NCBI GenBank assembly: GCA_964552945.1
Contig: CAZKIP010000001.1
Location: 1 to 64,000, forward strand
Length of the DNA stretch: 64,000 nucleotides
Origin: CAZEAB01 sp964552945
Lineage (GTDB): Archaea; Nanobdellota; Nanobdellia; Woesearchaeales; GW2011-AR9
Direction: 5' to 3'
A program made the translations under genes and the position numbers. The notes beneath the pieces were generated by a model. The model was given only the letters and a program-made list of their open reading frames with translations, was not told where the DNA came from and did not search any database. Numbering within the stretch: position 1 is the first letter of the stretch; every line of letters begins with the position of its first letter. Shown here in pieces: positions 1 through 8,569 of this stretch.

Positions 1-76
1 ACAACGGGAGACAGAGTTGTCACTAGAGGGTTACAAAGACAGAAACATTTATAAACAAAGCTGGGATTTTATCATT

Positions 77-589
77 ATGTTTCAAGAACTTGACGATTTA
101 ATCCTAAAAATTCATGAGAAAGCATTAGATTTAACTATAAGGGCTGTTGGTGCTGACAAATATTCTTGTGCAACACAATCTAATATTGCTAGTGCAGTTG
201 GCGGCACTATAATCGGAGGTTCGTTAGCTGTTGAAGGTTATCAGAATTCTTTTTATTTGATGATGGGTTTTGGAGCTTTAATTAGTGCTGGTTCCAACGT
301 AATTTACAAAAGAAATATGAAAAACATTGATAAACAAAGAAATATTGATGAATCAAATGACGGTGTTCTTCAGCATTCTTCTTATCGATCTGTTCGTCCT
401 TTATATTGGACTATAGGAGCACATCAATTAATGGTTACTCCTTTTTCAAATGATTTATATGGTTTAGTTTCTTCCATTGGCGTAGGCTTATTTCTTGCTG
501 CAGGAGAGAGTGTAGGATATTTCTTAGAGCAAGATCCAGATACTGGAATGAAAGATGTCGTGTTACAAGAAGTTAAAGTGAAGTTTTGA
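77..589 (+). CDS. hypothetical membrane protein
   Basis: I do not recognise a family. The middle of the protein has glycine/alanine-rich hydrophobic stretches that look like two or three membrane helices (around GGTIIGGSLAVEG and SSIGVGLFLAAGE). The frame is open to the window edge, so a longer N-terminus cannot be excluded. I place the start at the ATG at 77 because a TATA-like TTTATAAA sits about 25 bases before it, as in leaderless archaeal genes. Another glycine-rich membrane protein of unknown function lies at 50126-50998. Confidence 0.55.
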   Translation: MFQELDDLILKIHEKALDLTIRAVGADKYSCATQSNIASAVGGTIIGGSLAVEGYQNSFYLMMGFGALISAGSNVIYKRNMKNIDKQRNIDESNDGVLQHSSYRSVRPLYWTIGAHQLMVTPFSNDLYGLVSSIGVGLFLAAGESVGYFLEQDPDTGMKDVVLQEVKVKF

Positions 590-645
590 TTCTCTTTCCG
601 GAAATCTTCCGTAAATTCTTCAAATATTCTTAAATTAGATGGAAT

Positions 646-1608
646 GTGTTTTTGCTTATGAGAGACATAGTAAAAACAAATAGGCTTAGTGGAAGCATAA
701 CTATGCATGACCCATTTGATGCACTTTATCACATAAATCCTGAAATTGCTACATTAGCTTATGCTCACAAATCTAAGATTCTTACACCAGAAATACTACC
801 ATATGTGGCCAAATTTCGTTCTTTACAAAGTAAGGAAAAAATTGCTTTATTGGGATCAATTGTAGACAAACTTGGTATCGAATCTAATGAAAGAATAAAT
901 ATAATGCGAGATGTCACGGCCCGATATGGAATTGATTCTAATGAACGAAAACATGGAATGACTACCTCTGCGATGAGGGACATCTCAATAAGCAAACAAA
1001 ATGGCCTAACAGAAAGAGCAAGAATACAAGCAAATACAATTGATAATGTGTGTGCTCGTGAACAAAGAGGAAGGACGGAAAGAGAATTAATACATTCCCA
1101 CACTGCATTAAATCTACAAAAAATAAAATATGAAGCGAGATATGCAATTGCACGAAATGAAGGAGATGTGCAAAAATATCTTTCTGATAATGAATTAGAA
1201 GCAACCCGAGTTGAAGCAGAGACGTTAGGTGGAGCCATTAGGTTTGCTGCGGAAGCAAGAAGGGACACTGAGCTAGGAAAATCTCAAATGGGAATGGAAA
1301 CACGAATTAGAGAAGCAGAACTTTCTTACGCCCGAGGGATTGCAAAAGCAGAATATATTCGCGATGCAGCCACTATTAAACAAAGAGGAGAGATTATTAG
1401 ATTATATATTGAAAAACAGGCAGGCATTATTAGAGAAGCAGCTATGGGAAAAGCTAAAGCAACTTCTGAAGTTTACAAGACCTTACAGGTATTTGCCAAA
1501 GAAGGAGTTCGTTTACTAGAAGCAAAAGAAAGTGGATATGTAAGATTTTCAGGAAACACAAGTTTAGGCATTATAGATCTAGAAATTGACATGGGGAGTA
1601 AAAAATGA
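646..1608 (+). CDS. hypothetical coiled-coil protein
   Basis: A 320-residue charged, mostly helical protein with no family I recognise. Residues of roughly 90-290 are rich in Arg, Glu and Ala with heptad-like spacing, suggesting a long coiled coil. Start is a GTG at 646; an in-frame ATG at 658 is equally possible. Its stop overlaps the next start (ATGA at 1605-1608), so the two genes are probably translationally coupled and may act together. Confidence 0.6.
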   Translation: MFLLMRDIVKTNRLSGSITMHDPFDALYHINPEIATLAYAHKSKILTPEILPYVAKFRSLQSKEKIALLGSIVDKLGIESNERINIMRDVTARYGIDSNERKHGMTTSAMRDISISKQNGLTERARIQANTIDNVCAREQRGRTERELIHSHTALNLQKIKYEARYAIARNEGDVQKYLSDNELEATRVEAETLGGAIRFAAEARRDTELGKSQMGMETRIREAELSYARGIAKAEYIRDAATIKQRGEIIRLYIEKQAGIIREAAMGKAKATSEVYKTLQVFAKEGVRLLEAKESGYVRFSGNTSLGIIDLEIDMGSKK

Positions 1609-2075
1609 ATGAGCTACCTCCACTAGAAGAACTTCTTAAGGGAGTTGAAATAACAAAAGTATCCCCGCAAAGACCAAGAATACGAGCTCCAGTAGGATAT
1701 GTCTTTGTTCCGATAGATAGATGGGCAACTGATAAAATATTTGAAATTAATCCCAACGCAAGAGTATATGAAATACAAACTTTTTTTGTGGAAAATCCAA
1801 AATTTCATGAAATTAGAAATAAAACTGAAAAACTTATAGTTCCCAGTGCAAGACAAATATATCAAGAAAATCCAGGGAAGCAAATGGTTTTTTGTTCCAC
1901 CATTCAAGGATACAGAGTGGACCGAATGTTTGGTTTATGGGGGTATGATACCACTGATCAAAATGTGATTCCTAAAATTATTAACAGATATCTTCCAGAC
2001 ATAACAAGAAAAATGACCTTGTATGTTGGAGGAGATGATAATTCAAGATTAAAAAGACTACTTGGTGCACATTAA
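1605..2075 (+). CDS. hypothetical protein
   Basis: A 156-residue soluble protein with no recognised motif. It overlaps the upstream coiled-coil gene by 4 bases, which implies one operon. Its 3' end overlaps the convergent gene at 2058 by 18 bases. No signal peptide or membrane helix is visible. Confidence 0.6.
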   Translation: MNELPPLEELLKGVEITKVSPQRPRIRAPVGYVFVPIDRWATDKIFEINPNARVYEIQTFFVENPKFHEIRNKTEKLIVPSARQIYQENPGKQMVFCSTIQGYRVDRMFGLWGYDTTDQNVIPKIINRYLPDITRKMTLYVGGDDNSRLKRLLGAH

Positions 2076-2312
2076 CTCCCTAACAGCTTTATTTGTGAAA
2101 TCTCTTGCTTCTTCTGGTGACAGCTTATAATAATGTTCTATGTTCTTCTTCATAATATAAAGTTCGTCATCAACAGCAGCTTTAACTTGTTCAAATAGTG
2201 GTAAATGGTGGTTTCTTTTCTTATTATCTTCTTTATCTATTCCACCAATACCAACAGTACTTCCATAGATATGATCTATTTTTCTTTCAATTCTTGCTAA
2301 TTTTTCTTCCAT
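2058..2312 (-). CDS. small hypothetical protein downstream of ORF6N gene
   Basis: An 84-residue charged helical protein. I prefer the ATG at 2312 over the longer frame start at 2321 because GAGGTG lies six bases before 2312, a good Shine-Dalgarno distance. It follows the ORF6N gene directly (stop at 2318), so the pair is probably co-transcribed. Function unknown. Confidence 0.55.
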   Translation of the reverse strand: MEEKLARIERKIDHIYGSTVGIGGIDKEDNKKRNHHLPLFEQVKAAVDDELYIMKKNIEHYYKLSPEEARDFTNKAVRELMCTK

Positions 2313-2317
2313 AGATA

Positions 2318-3178
2318 TCACCTCAATTTTTCCAATAACTTAAACGCTTCTTTATCAAACTTAGAAAAGGCAAACCACTTTTTACCTAAATCCTTTAATG
2401 AAGCACCAATATGATATACTTCTTTATTGTCAATAATCATAAACCGGTCATGAGAATTTGTAAACTCTTTAATTGAAATTGGTTCATACTGAGAGTTATA
2501 CTTCTTTAAATCTAACTTCAATTGTGTAGAGATATATTTTGTATATATTGTTACATTTACATTTTTATTTGTTTTAGTAAAAAGAGTTAATACAGTATCA
2601 TCAATGTAATTGTCAATTAAAATTATAGATTTCTTAGCATTTCTTATCAAATTAGAAATAAATGAATATGAATCAAAGATCTGTCCATCAAAGAAAATTC
2701 CTTTTTGGGGTTTTATGTTCTTACTTTCAATTGCATTGAAAACTTGTTCAAATTTGTCATCATGCTCTAAAAGTTTTTGTTCAGTTTTATCTAATCTTTG
2801 AAATAATTGTACATTATTTGAAATAAATTTTCTCATAGAAACAAAAGCCCTCATTATTTGAATATTTACTTCTATTGCTTTTTTACTTTTAAGAACACCA
2901 GAGAGGGTTGCTACGCCTTGTTCTGTGAAAGCGTAAGGTAATTGTGAGGAATATTTTAATTTTTGAAGGTGGTCACAATTTGTGACCAGTTCATTTCTCT
3001 CATTTTCAGTCAATTGAAATATAAAATCATCTGGAAATCTATCTATATTCCTTTTAACAGCCTGATTAAGTACTTTTGTTTTTACTCCATACAATTCTGC
3101 CAAATCATTATCCAACATTACTTGTAAACCGCGAATAGTATAAATCTTATTTTTGATTGAAATGCTAGGAATCATCAA
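2318..3178 (-). CDS. ORF6N-domain protein
   Basis: The N-terminal 110 residues match the ORF6N DNA-binding domain of phage and mobile-element proteins: IRGLQVMLDNDLAELYGV, then NQAVKRNIDRFPDDFIFQL, then AFTEQGVATLSGVL. The C-terminal part (about 165-286) has IILIDNYIDD and HDRFMIIDNKEVYHIG, a phospholipase-D-like fold often attached to this domain. It is transcribed away from the nuclease gene at 3283. Such proteins are common in phages and genomic islands; whether this one regulates its neighbours is unknown. Confidence 0.85.
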   Translation of the reverse strand: MMIPSISIKNKIYTIRGLQVMLDNDLAELYGVKTKVLNQAVKRNIDRFPDDFIFQLTENERNELVTNCDHLQKLKYSSQLPYAFTEQGVATLSGVLKSKKAIEVNIQIMRAFVSMRKFISNNVQLFQRLDKTEQKLLEHDDKFEQVFNAIESKNIKPQKGIFFDGQIFDSYSFISNLIRNAKKSIILIDNYIDDTVLTLFTKTNKNVNVTIYTKYISTQLKLDLKKYNSQYEPISIKEFTNSHDRFMIIDNKEVYHIGASLKDLGKKWFAFSKFDKEAFKLLEKLR

Positions 3179-3217
3179 TTATTCAGAAAATTATTGCTAT
3201 ATAAACTCTACCCGTGG

Positions 3218-3235
3218 TTGACCAGTGACCAGTGG
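3218..3235. promoter_or_regulatory. candidate operator with doubled TGACCAGTG
   Basis: TTGACCAGTGACCAGTGG lies about 15 bases before a TATA box (3251-3262) of the gene starting at 3283. The core returns inverted as CCACTGGTCAA at 5226-5236, a similar distance before the TATA box of the methyltransferase gene at 5304. Shared placement before two promoters of one island suggests a common regulator. This is inference from position and sequence only. Confidence 0.35.
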
Positions 3236-3282
3236 CTTTTTTCTCAGAAATCTTTATAATAATAGAGCATTATTAGATATTA

Positions 3283-4698
3283 ATGGCACTACTCTCAAAA
3301 TCTAAATTTTTAATCGGACTGCAATGTTTAAAGTATTTCTGGATATCATTCCATGAGAAGGACAGACTCCCTGAAACAGACATAGCTACCCAACAAAAGT
3401 TTGACCAAGGTCATGAAGTTGGTAATTTAGCTAAAAAATTGTTTCCTTCAGGAATTGATCTTCCTGAAAATGATTTCATGGGGAATATTAGAAAAACTAA
3501 AGAATTGCTTAATGAAGGTAAACCTCTTTTCGAACCTGCTTTTATGGTAGACAATTTATATTCAAGAGCAGACATCTTAGATCCTGTTGGAGAGGAGTGG
3601 GATATCTATGAAGTTAAAAGTGGAACTAAAGTAAAAGATATTAATATCCAAGATGTTGCTTTTCAAAAACATGTATATTCTTTAGCAGGGCTAAAGATAA
3701 GAAAATGTTTTCTTATTCATATAAATAATCAATATGTGAAAAATGGAGAAATTATTCCTTCAGAGATTCTTACCAAAGTAGATATTACTGAAGAAGTTTC
3801 TAAAATTGAAGTTAAGGATAAGATTGCTGAGATGATTGAGGTTATGAAAAGTGATATCTGTCCTTCTGTAAAAATCAGTAAAGATTGTTTTGATCCTTAT
3901 GATTGTCCTTTGGAAGATTATTGTTGGGGGTTCTTGCCGTCATCTTCTGTCTTTGATTTATATCGAGGAGGAAAAAAATGTTTTCAATTATTTGAAGATG
4001 GTGTTGTTGGTTTAGGAGAGATTCCTCATGAGTATAAATTATCTGATAAGCAAGGGGTTCAACATAAGTGTGAAATCTCGGGAGAGATACATGTTGATAA
4101 AGTTAAGATTAAAGAATTTTTATCTTCTTTAGAGGGTCCAGTTCATTATTTAGATTTCGAAACTTTTTTGACAGCTGTTCCAATGTTTGATGGAGTTCGT
4201 CCGTATCAACAGATTCCTTTTCAGTGGTCTTTGGATGTTGATTCGGGTCACTTTGAGTTTCTTGGTACTTCTTTAGATAGTCGTGAGGAGTTTCTTATTT
4301 CTTTGAAGAAAGCGATTGGGGATTCTGGTTCCATAGTTGTATATAATCAATCTTTTGAGATAGCTAGGTTACGTGAACTTGCTTTGGCATTCCCTTCTTA
4401 CAAGGATTGGGTTGAGGGTGTTGTTAGTAGGATTGTTGATTTAATGATACCTTTTAGATCTTTCAGTTATTACAATCCTTTGCAGAAGGGCAGTTGTGGT
4501 TTGAAGGCTGTTTACCCTGCTGTTGTTGGCAAGGATTATTCTCATTTGGTCATTGGTGATGGGAGTACTGCTTATGTAAGTTTTTTGTCTATGATGAATG
4601 GTGGTAGGGATGTTCGTGATGATTTGCTTAAGTATTGTGCGTTGGATACTTTGAGTATGGTGGAGATTGTGGGTGCGTTGCGGGGGTTGGTGGAATGA
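3283..4698 (+). CDS. DUF2779 protein: Cas4/RecB-like nuclease fused to DnaQ-like exonuclease
   Basis: A 471-residue two-part nuclease. The N-terminal half carries a PD-(D/E)XK core (EEWDIYEVKSGTKV) followed by QKHVY, and four cysteines in DICP...DCPLEDYC that could hold an iron-sulfur cluster as in Cas4. The C-terminal half (DUF2779) shows three exonuclease motifs: YLDFETF, VVYNQSFE and YCALDT. It probably degrades or trims DNA. TATA at 3251-3262 makes it leaderless. A close homolog lies inside the casposon at 24854. Its last third uses noticeably more G/T-rich codons than the start. Confidence 0.85.
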   Translation: MALLSKSKFLIGLQCLKYFWISFHEKDRLPETDIATQQKFDQGHEVGNLAKKLFPSGIDLPENDFMGNIRKTKELLNEGKPLFEPAFMVDNLYSRADILDPVGEEWDIYEVKSGTKVKDINIQDVAFQKHVYSLAGLKIRKCFLIHINNQYVKNGEIIPSEILTKVDITEEVSKIEVKDKIAEMIEVMKSDICPSVKISKDCFDPYDCPLEDYCWGFLPSSSVFDLYRGGKKCFQLFEDGVVGLGEIPHEYKLSDKQGVQHKCEISGEIHVDKVKIKEFLSSLEGPVHYLDFETFLTAVPMFDGVRPYQQIPFQWSLDVDSGHFEFLGTSLDSREEFLISLKKAIGDSGSIVVYNQSFEIARLRELALAFPSYKDWVEGVVSRIVDLMIPFRSFSYYNPLQKGSCGLKAVYPAVVGKDYSHLVIGDGSTAYVSFLSMMNGGRDVRDDLLKYCALDTLSMVEIVGALRGLVE

Positions 4699-5210
4699 CA
4701 AAGGAAGAATTAGTAAATTTTGTAAAAAAACAAAATGATGATAATTTGTGGTTACTATTTGGAGAGTCTAAATGTGAATTAAGAGAAAGAAATTTAATTA
4801 GAACTTCAAATATTGTTGGCGAAAGGGGAGAACAAGTTGCAATTGATTTTTATTCAAAAACCCCTAACTTGCCAAAACTTCAAGCAGCACCAGAGAGCAC
4901 ACAAAATATTGATGCTATTTCAATAAATGGCGAAAGATATAGTGTTAAGACAATGACTATTCCAGGAAAAACAACAGGTGTTTTTTATGGTTTAAATCCA
5001 AGGGAATCTGAAGAAAAAGATAAACAGAAATTCGAATATTTATTAGTAGTAATCCTTGACAAAAAATTACGGCCGCTGAAAATAATTGAATCAACTTGGG
5101 ACGTTTTTTATAAGCATAAAAAATGGCATTCTAGAATGAATGCATGGAATATCTCTGTAACTAAAGAATTTATTAGTGATTCTAAAATAATTTTTAATAA
5201 AGAGATATAA
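4695..5210 (+). CDS. candidate restriction endonuclease-like protein
   Basis: A 171-residue protein that starts inside the stop of the DUF2779 gene (ATGA at 4695-4698), so the two are coupled. I do not recognise the family with certainty. NIDAISINGERYSVKTM resembles the D...x-V-K strand pair of PD-(D/E)XK nucleases. The next gene is a C5-cytosine methyltransferase, so a role as restriction partner is plausible but unproven. Confidence 0.5.
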   Translation: MTKEELVNFVKKQNDDNLWLLFGESKCELRERNLIRTSNIVGERGEQVAIDFYSKTPNLPKLQAAPESTQNIDAISINGERYSVKTMTIPGKTTGVFYGLNPRESEEKDKQKFEYLLVVILDKKLRPLKIIESTWDVFYKHKKWHSRMNAWNISVTKEFISDSKIIFNKEI

Positions 5211-5225
5211 AAAAAGTCCCACTAC

Positions 5226-5236
5226 CCACTGGTCAA
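5226..5236. promoter_or_regulatory. inverted copy of the 3218 motif before the methyltransferase promoter
   Basis: CCACTGGTCAA is the reverse complement of TTGACCAGTGG at 3218. It sits just before the TATA-like TTTATATAT near 5250 that should serve the gene at 5304. Confidence 0.3.
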
Positions 5237-5303
5237 GTATGGATAAAGTTTATATATCTCCATAACTCCCAATAGTTTAACAAAAAGAAGGTGTTTTTAT
5301 TAG

Positions 5304-6293
5304 ATGAAAAAATTAAGAGTTTTTGAAGGATTTGCAGGTTATGGTGGTGCAACATTTGGTCTAAAAAGATCAAAAATTCCTCATGAAGTTATTGGTTATT
5401 CTGAAATACTTCCAAAAGCAATTGAATTATATGAACTTAATCACAAAGGAGTCAAAAATTTTGGAGATATTACTAAAATAAAACCAGAAGAATTACCTGA
5501 TTTTGATTTTTTTACAGGAGGTTTTCCTTGTCAAGCTTTTTCCTCAGCAGGAAGTAATAAAGGAGAGTTAGATACAAGAGGAACACTATTTAATGATATA
5601 ATAAGAATCTGTGATGTTAAAAAACCGGAATTTATCTTATTAGAAAATGTTAAAGGATTATTGTCAAAAAGGCATAAGAGTACTTTTTCTAAAATAATTT
5701 CTGAATTAAAAAGAATAGGATATAATGTAGATTATAAACTATTGAATACTAAACATTATGGCATACCACAAAATAGAGAGAGGGTTTGGATATTTGCAAC
5801 AAAAAAAGAAATTCCTGATAATTGGTCATTAGAACCAGAAAAAGAAGAGTTAAAAATATTTTTTAAAGATTTATTGGAGAAAGATGTTGATGAAAAATAT
5901 TATAAGAATGAAAAACAAACAGACAGAGTGATAGAATTAACAAAAGTGGACATGGATGTTCCAGAACCATTATGTCTTGATATTTATAATAAAAAAATAA
6001 GATACGATAAAATATGTATGACACTTACTGAACCGCACCACAACACAATGAGAGTTGTAGAACCTAAAAAAGATGGAAAATTTAGAATGCGTAAAGTAAC
6101 TGAAAAAGAACATTTTAGTTTGATGGGTTTTAAAGAAGGAGAAATTGAAATGGGTGACATGTCTTATAGTCAACTTTGTAGAGCTGCTGGAAATGGATGG
6201 GATGTGAATGTTGTAGCTAAAATTCTAAATCAAATAAAAGAACTGATGGATTCTGATTCAAAAAAACAAAAATCTATGCAAGATTTCTTATGA
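5304..6293 (+). CDS. DNA (cytosine-5-)-methyltransferase
   Basis: A 329-residue C5-cytosine methyltransferase. Motif I is FEGFAGYGGA for SAM binding, motif IV is GGFPCQAFSSAG with the catalytic cysteine, motif VI is LLENVKGL, motif VIII is QNRERVW, and motif X is near the C-terminus (CRAAGNGWDVNVV). It methylates a specific DNA site, likely to protect from a partner nuclease. Candidate partners lie on both sides: 4695-5210 and the convergent 6296-6835. The variable region around residues 190-260 should set specificity; the site cannot be read from sequence. Confidence 0.93.
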   Translation: MKKLRVFEGFAGYGGATFGLKRSKIPHEVIGYSEILPKAIELYELNHKGVKNFGDITKIKPEELPDFDFFTGGFPCQAFSSAGSNKGELDTRGTLFNDIIRICDVKKPEFILLENVKGLLSKRHKSTFSKIISELKRIGYNVDYKLLNTKHYGIPQNRERVWIFATKKEIPDNWSLEPEKEELKIFFKDLLEKDVDEKYYKNEKQTDRVIELTKVDMDVPEPLCLDIYNKKIRYDKICMTLTEPHHNTMRVVEPKKDGKFRMRKVTEKEHFSLMGFKEGEIEMGDMSYSQLCRAAGNGWDVNVVAKILNQIKELMDSDSKKQKSMQDFL

Positions 6294-6295
6294 GA

Positions 6296-6835
6296 TTATT
6301 TATTGTCCAATCTATTTTTATGATAATCAACGTGTTTCTTTGCCAATTCTGAAGGATAATCATCATTATTCTCTTGAAAATTCCAATCAGGATATCTTCT
6401 TTCTTTTGCATAATAATCAGATTTACACAAATCCTCCATTTCTTTAAAGCTTGCAATTTCAACTTCTTTTGAGCTAAATAACCCATTGACTTTAGCTAAC
6501 ACTTTTGGAGAAGTAATCATAAATAGTTCAACAGTTAATTTATTTTTTAATGCCTCTTCTATTAATAAATGGATAATAAACCGAGGTACTCCTGGACTTC
6601 CCGTCATAGAATAAACATAAAAATTCATCGTACTTTTAATTCCTCCTTTAGAAGCTGAACCACCAATTTTTTTAATTACACCATTTACAATCAGAAGGTA
6701 AATCCTTGGAGAATCATCTTTCAAGATTTTTGGATCAAGACCCGACAAATAATTGATAGTGATTTTGTTTCTGTGATTTTCTTTCAAAACAAAATCTCCT
6801 ATTTTAATAGCTGTTTTTACTTCTTTGATATTCAT
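6296..6835 (-). CDS. putative restriction endonuclease beside C5 methyltransferase
   Basis: A 179-residue protein whose stop lies 2 bases from the methyltransferase stop, so the genes converge as in many type II systems. RIYLLIVNGVIKKIGGSAS resembles the two strands of a GIY-YIG nuclease in altered form, and the C-terminus has a conserved-looking PDWNFQE. The assignment rests on context plus this weak motif. If wrong, it is an island protein of unknown function. Confidence 0.5.
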   Translation of the reverse strand: MNIKEVKTAIKIGDFVLKENHRNKITINYLSGLDPKILKDDSPRIYLLIVNGVIKKIGGSASKGGIKSTMNFYVYSMTGSPGVPRFIIHLLIEEALKNKLTVELFMITSPKVLAKVNGLFSSKEVEIASFKEMEDLCKSDYYAKERRYPDWNFQENNDDYPSELAKKHVDYHKNRLDNK

Positions 6836-6904
6836 TTTATTAACCTAAAAATTATTTTTGAATGTTTTGTCATAATTTTATAAAAATCACCCTGTTATAT
6901 AAGA

Positions 6905-7222
6905 TTATATTATATTTTCCCGCCTCTTAACCTCCATCTCACACTTCTTCAATGACTTCGGATGATACTTCTTAGTCTTAGCCATATCCTCAATACCACT
7001 CTTTAGCCCATGCAACATATATCCATCACACATGCTTCTAGCACCAAGTTTCTTGACTCTTTTATGTAAATCTTTGATTTTAGCTAAAGTTTCTCCTTTA
7101 GCTGTAAGAAGTTGAGAGTTGTAAAGTAAAGAGCCATACTCTTCTTTAACTTCTTGTTTGAATTCCCTCTCTTTTATTCTAAGAATATTCCTCTTTGCTT
7201 TTTCATATAACTTTTGATCCAT
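6905..7222 (-). CDS. small charged hypothetical protein
   Basis: A 105-residue lysine/glutamate-rich helical protein with no recognised domain and no signal peptide. It stands alone between the restriction-like gene and the collagen-like gene. An A/T-rich stretch precedes its start. Confidence 0.5.
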   Translation of the reverse strand: MDQKLYEKAKRNILRIKEREFKQEVKEEYGSLLYNSQLLTAKGETLAKIKDLHKRVKKLGARSMCDGYMLHGLKSGIEDMAKTKKYHPKSLKKCEMEVKRRENII

Positions 7223-7303
7223 AATAGAAGAAATAATTCTTTTATTAAATAATTACTTGAAAGAAATATTCCTATTGGAATATGTTTTGTTTAAAAAATA
7301 AAT

Positions 7304-8524
7304 CTACTCTACCTTAATTGTTAAAGGCCCAGATTGATTTGGAACATCTACTTTATCAATATAATACATAAAAGGGCCCAATCCATCTCCTAATACAACA
7401 TAAGGAGTATTTTTTTTACACTCAGTTTTTGCACCAGCCACGTGAAATGTCGCCAGGCTTTTAGATTTTGTGCCCACTGGCACTTTATTTATGTCTCTTT
7501 TCCATTCATAAAAAGTATCTACTCCTGAAAGTTTCATATAAAATAAAGTATAAGGGTTTTTAGTATTATTAAACGTAAAAGCTTTTCCAGTACAAGAATC
7601 TCCTTCAAAGAATAAATTGTGCATTCTAATGCTTGGTGTATAAGGATTCACACCATAATCGTTGCTTCCTCCTCCTGGGGTCAATACATTTCCTGTTTCT
7701 AAATCATATCCTATAAATTTTTTCATATCTTTATTCCATACCACTACTGCATTTTTTGAAGCTTCTCTCATTAATGGACCCACAACCTTTCCTTTAGAAT
7801 CATAAACAATAAATGAAGGGCCCATTGGTCCAGTATCTCCTTTCGGACCTTGGAAACTATCTCCCTTATCACCCTTAGGACCCTGGGGTCCCATTTTCCC
7901 AACTAAACCCTTTTCACCTTGTGGTCCAGTCTTACCAACAATGCCAGCAATTCCTTGATCTCCCTTTGGTCCTTGAAGTCCTGTTTTACCATCTAAACCA
8001 GGAGGACCTTGTAACCCCATCTCTCCTTGTTTTCCTGTTAATCCTTGTTCACCTTGAATACCTTGCTTCCCTTGTAAACCAGTTTTTCCAACTAAACCTT
8101 GCGGTCCTTGAATACCTGCAGGACCAGTCAAACCTATAACTCCTTGGATACCTTGAGGTCCAGTTAATCCAATATCACCTTTCTCACCTTTGTAACCTTG
8201 CGGACCCATAACTCCAGTTACTCCCTGTGGCCCTGGAACTCCTTGTGGACCAATCGGACCTTGCATACCTGTTTCACCTGTTAATCCAATCATGCCCATT
8301 TCACCTTGTGGTCCCATAGGGCCTACTTTTCCTTCAGGACCAATTTCACCTTTATCTCCTTTCTTACCTTTTGGCCCTTGAGGACATTCTTTATTTTCTT
8401 GAGATTCTTCTAATTGTTCAATACGTTTTTCTAACTTTTTTATTTTAGCATCATAATTAGGAGGAGCACATGCCGGCAAAGCTGCGAATGCTGTTATTAC
8501 CAATCCCACTAATGCATTTCTCAT
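7304..8524 (-). CDS. collagen-like lipoprotein
   Basis: A 406-residue surface protein. Residues 1-20 form a signal peptide ending in a lipobox-like LPACA. A short coiled coil follows (KIKKLEKRIEQLEE), then about 190 residues of Gly-X-Y collagen repeats rich in GPQG, GPKG and GLTG. The C-terminal 160 residues are globular and contain four or more cysteines. The coiled coil may seed trimer formation, as in bacterial collagen-like proteins. It is probably anchored to the cell surface by a lipid. Its neighbours are other secreted proteins. Confidence 0.88.
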   Translation of the reverse strand: MRNALVGLVITAFAALPACAPPNYDAKIKKLEKRIEQLEESQENKECPQGPKGKKGDKGEIGPEGKVGPMGPQGEMGMIGLTGETGMQGPIGPQGVPGPQGVTGVMGPQGYKGEKGDIGLTGPQGIQGVIGLTGPAGIQGPQGLVGKTGLQGKQGIQGEQGLTGKQGEMGLQGPPGLDGKTGLQGPKGDQGIAGIVGKTGPQGEKGLVGKMGPQGPKGDKGDSFQGPKGDTGPMGPSFIVYDSKGKVVGPLMREASKNAVVVWNKDMKKFIGYDLETGNVLTPGGGSNDYGVNPYTPSIRMHNLFFEGDSCTGKAFTFNNTKNPYTLFYMKLSGVDTFYEWKRDINKVPVGTKSKSLATFHVAGAKTECKKNTPYVVLGDGLGPFMYYIDKVDVPNQSGPLTIKVE

Positions 8525-8569
8525 TATATAGCTAAAAAGAAGGGTTTCTATTAAAATATTGGGGTTAAT

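Noticed and set aside
765..1268. Minus-strand ORF of 167 codons
   Set aside because: It is opposite the coiled-coil gene and has cysteine/serine-rich composition without motif or start signals.
2318..3178. ORF6N gene as part of a prophage
   Set aside because: No capsid, terminase, portal or integrase gene is in the window.
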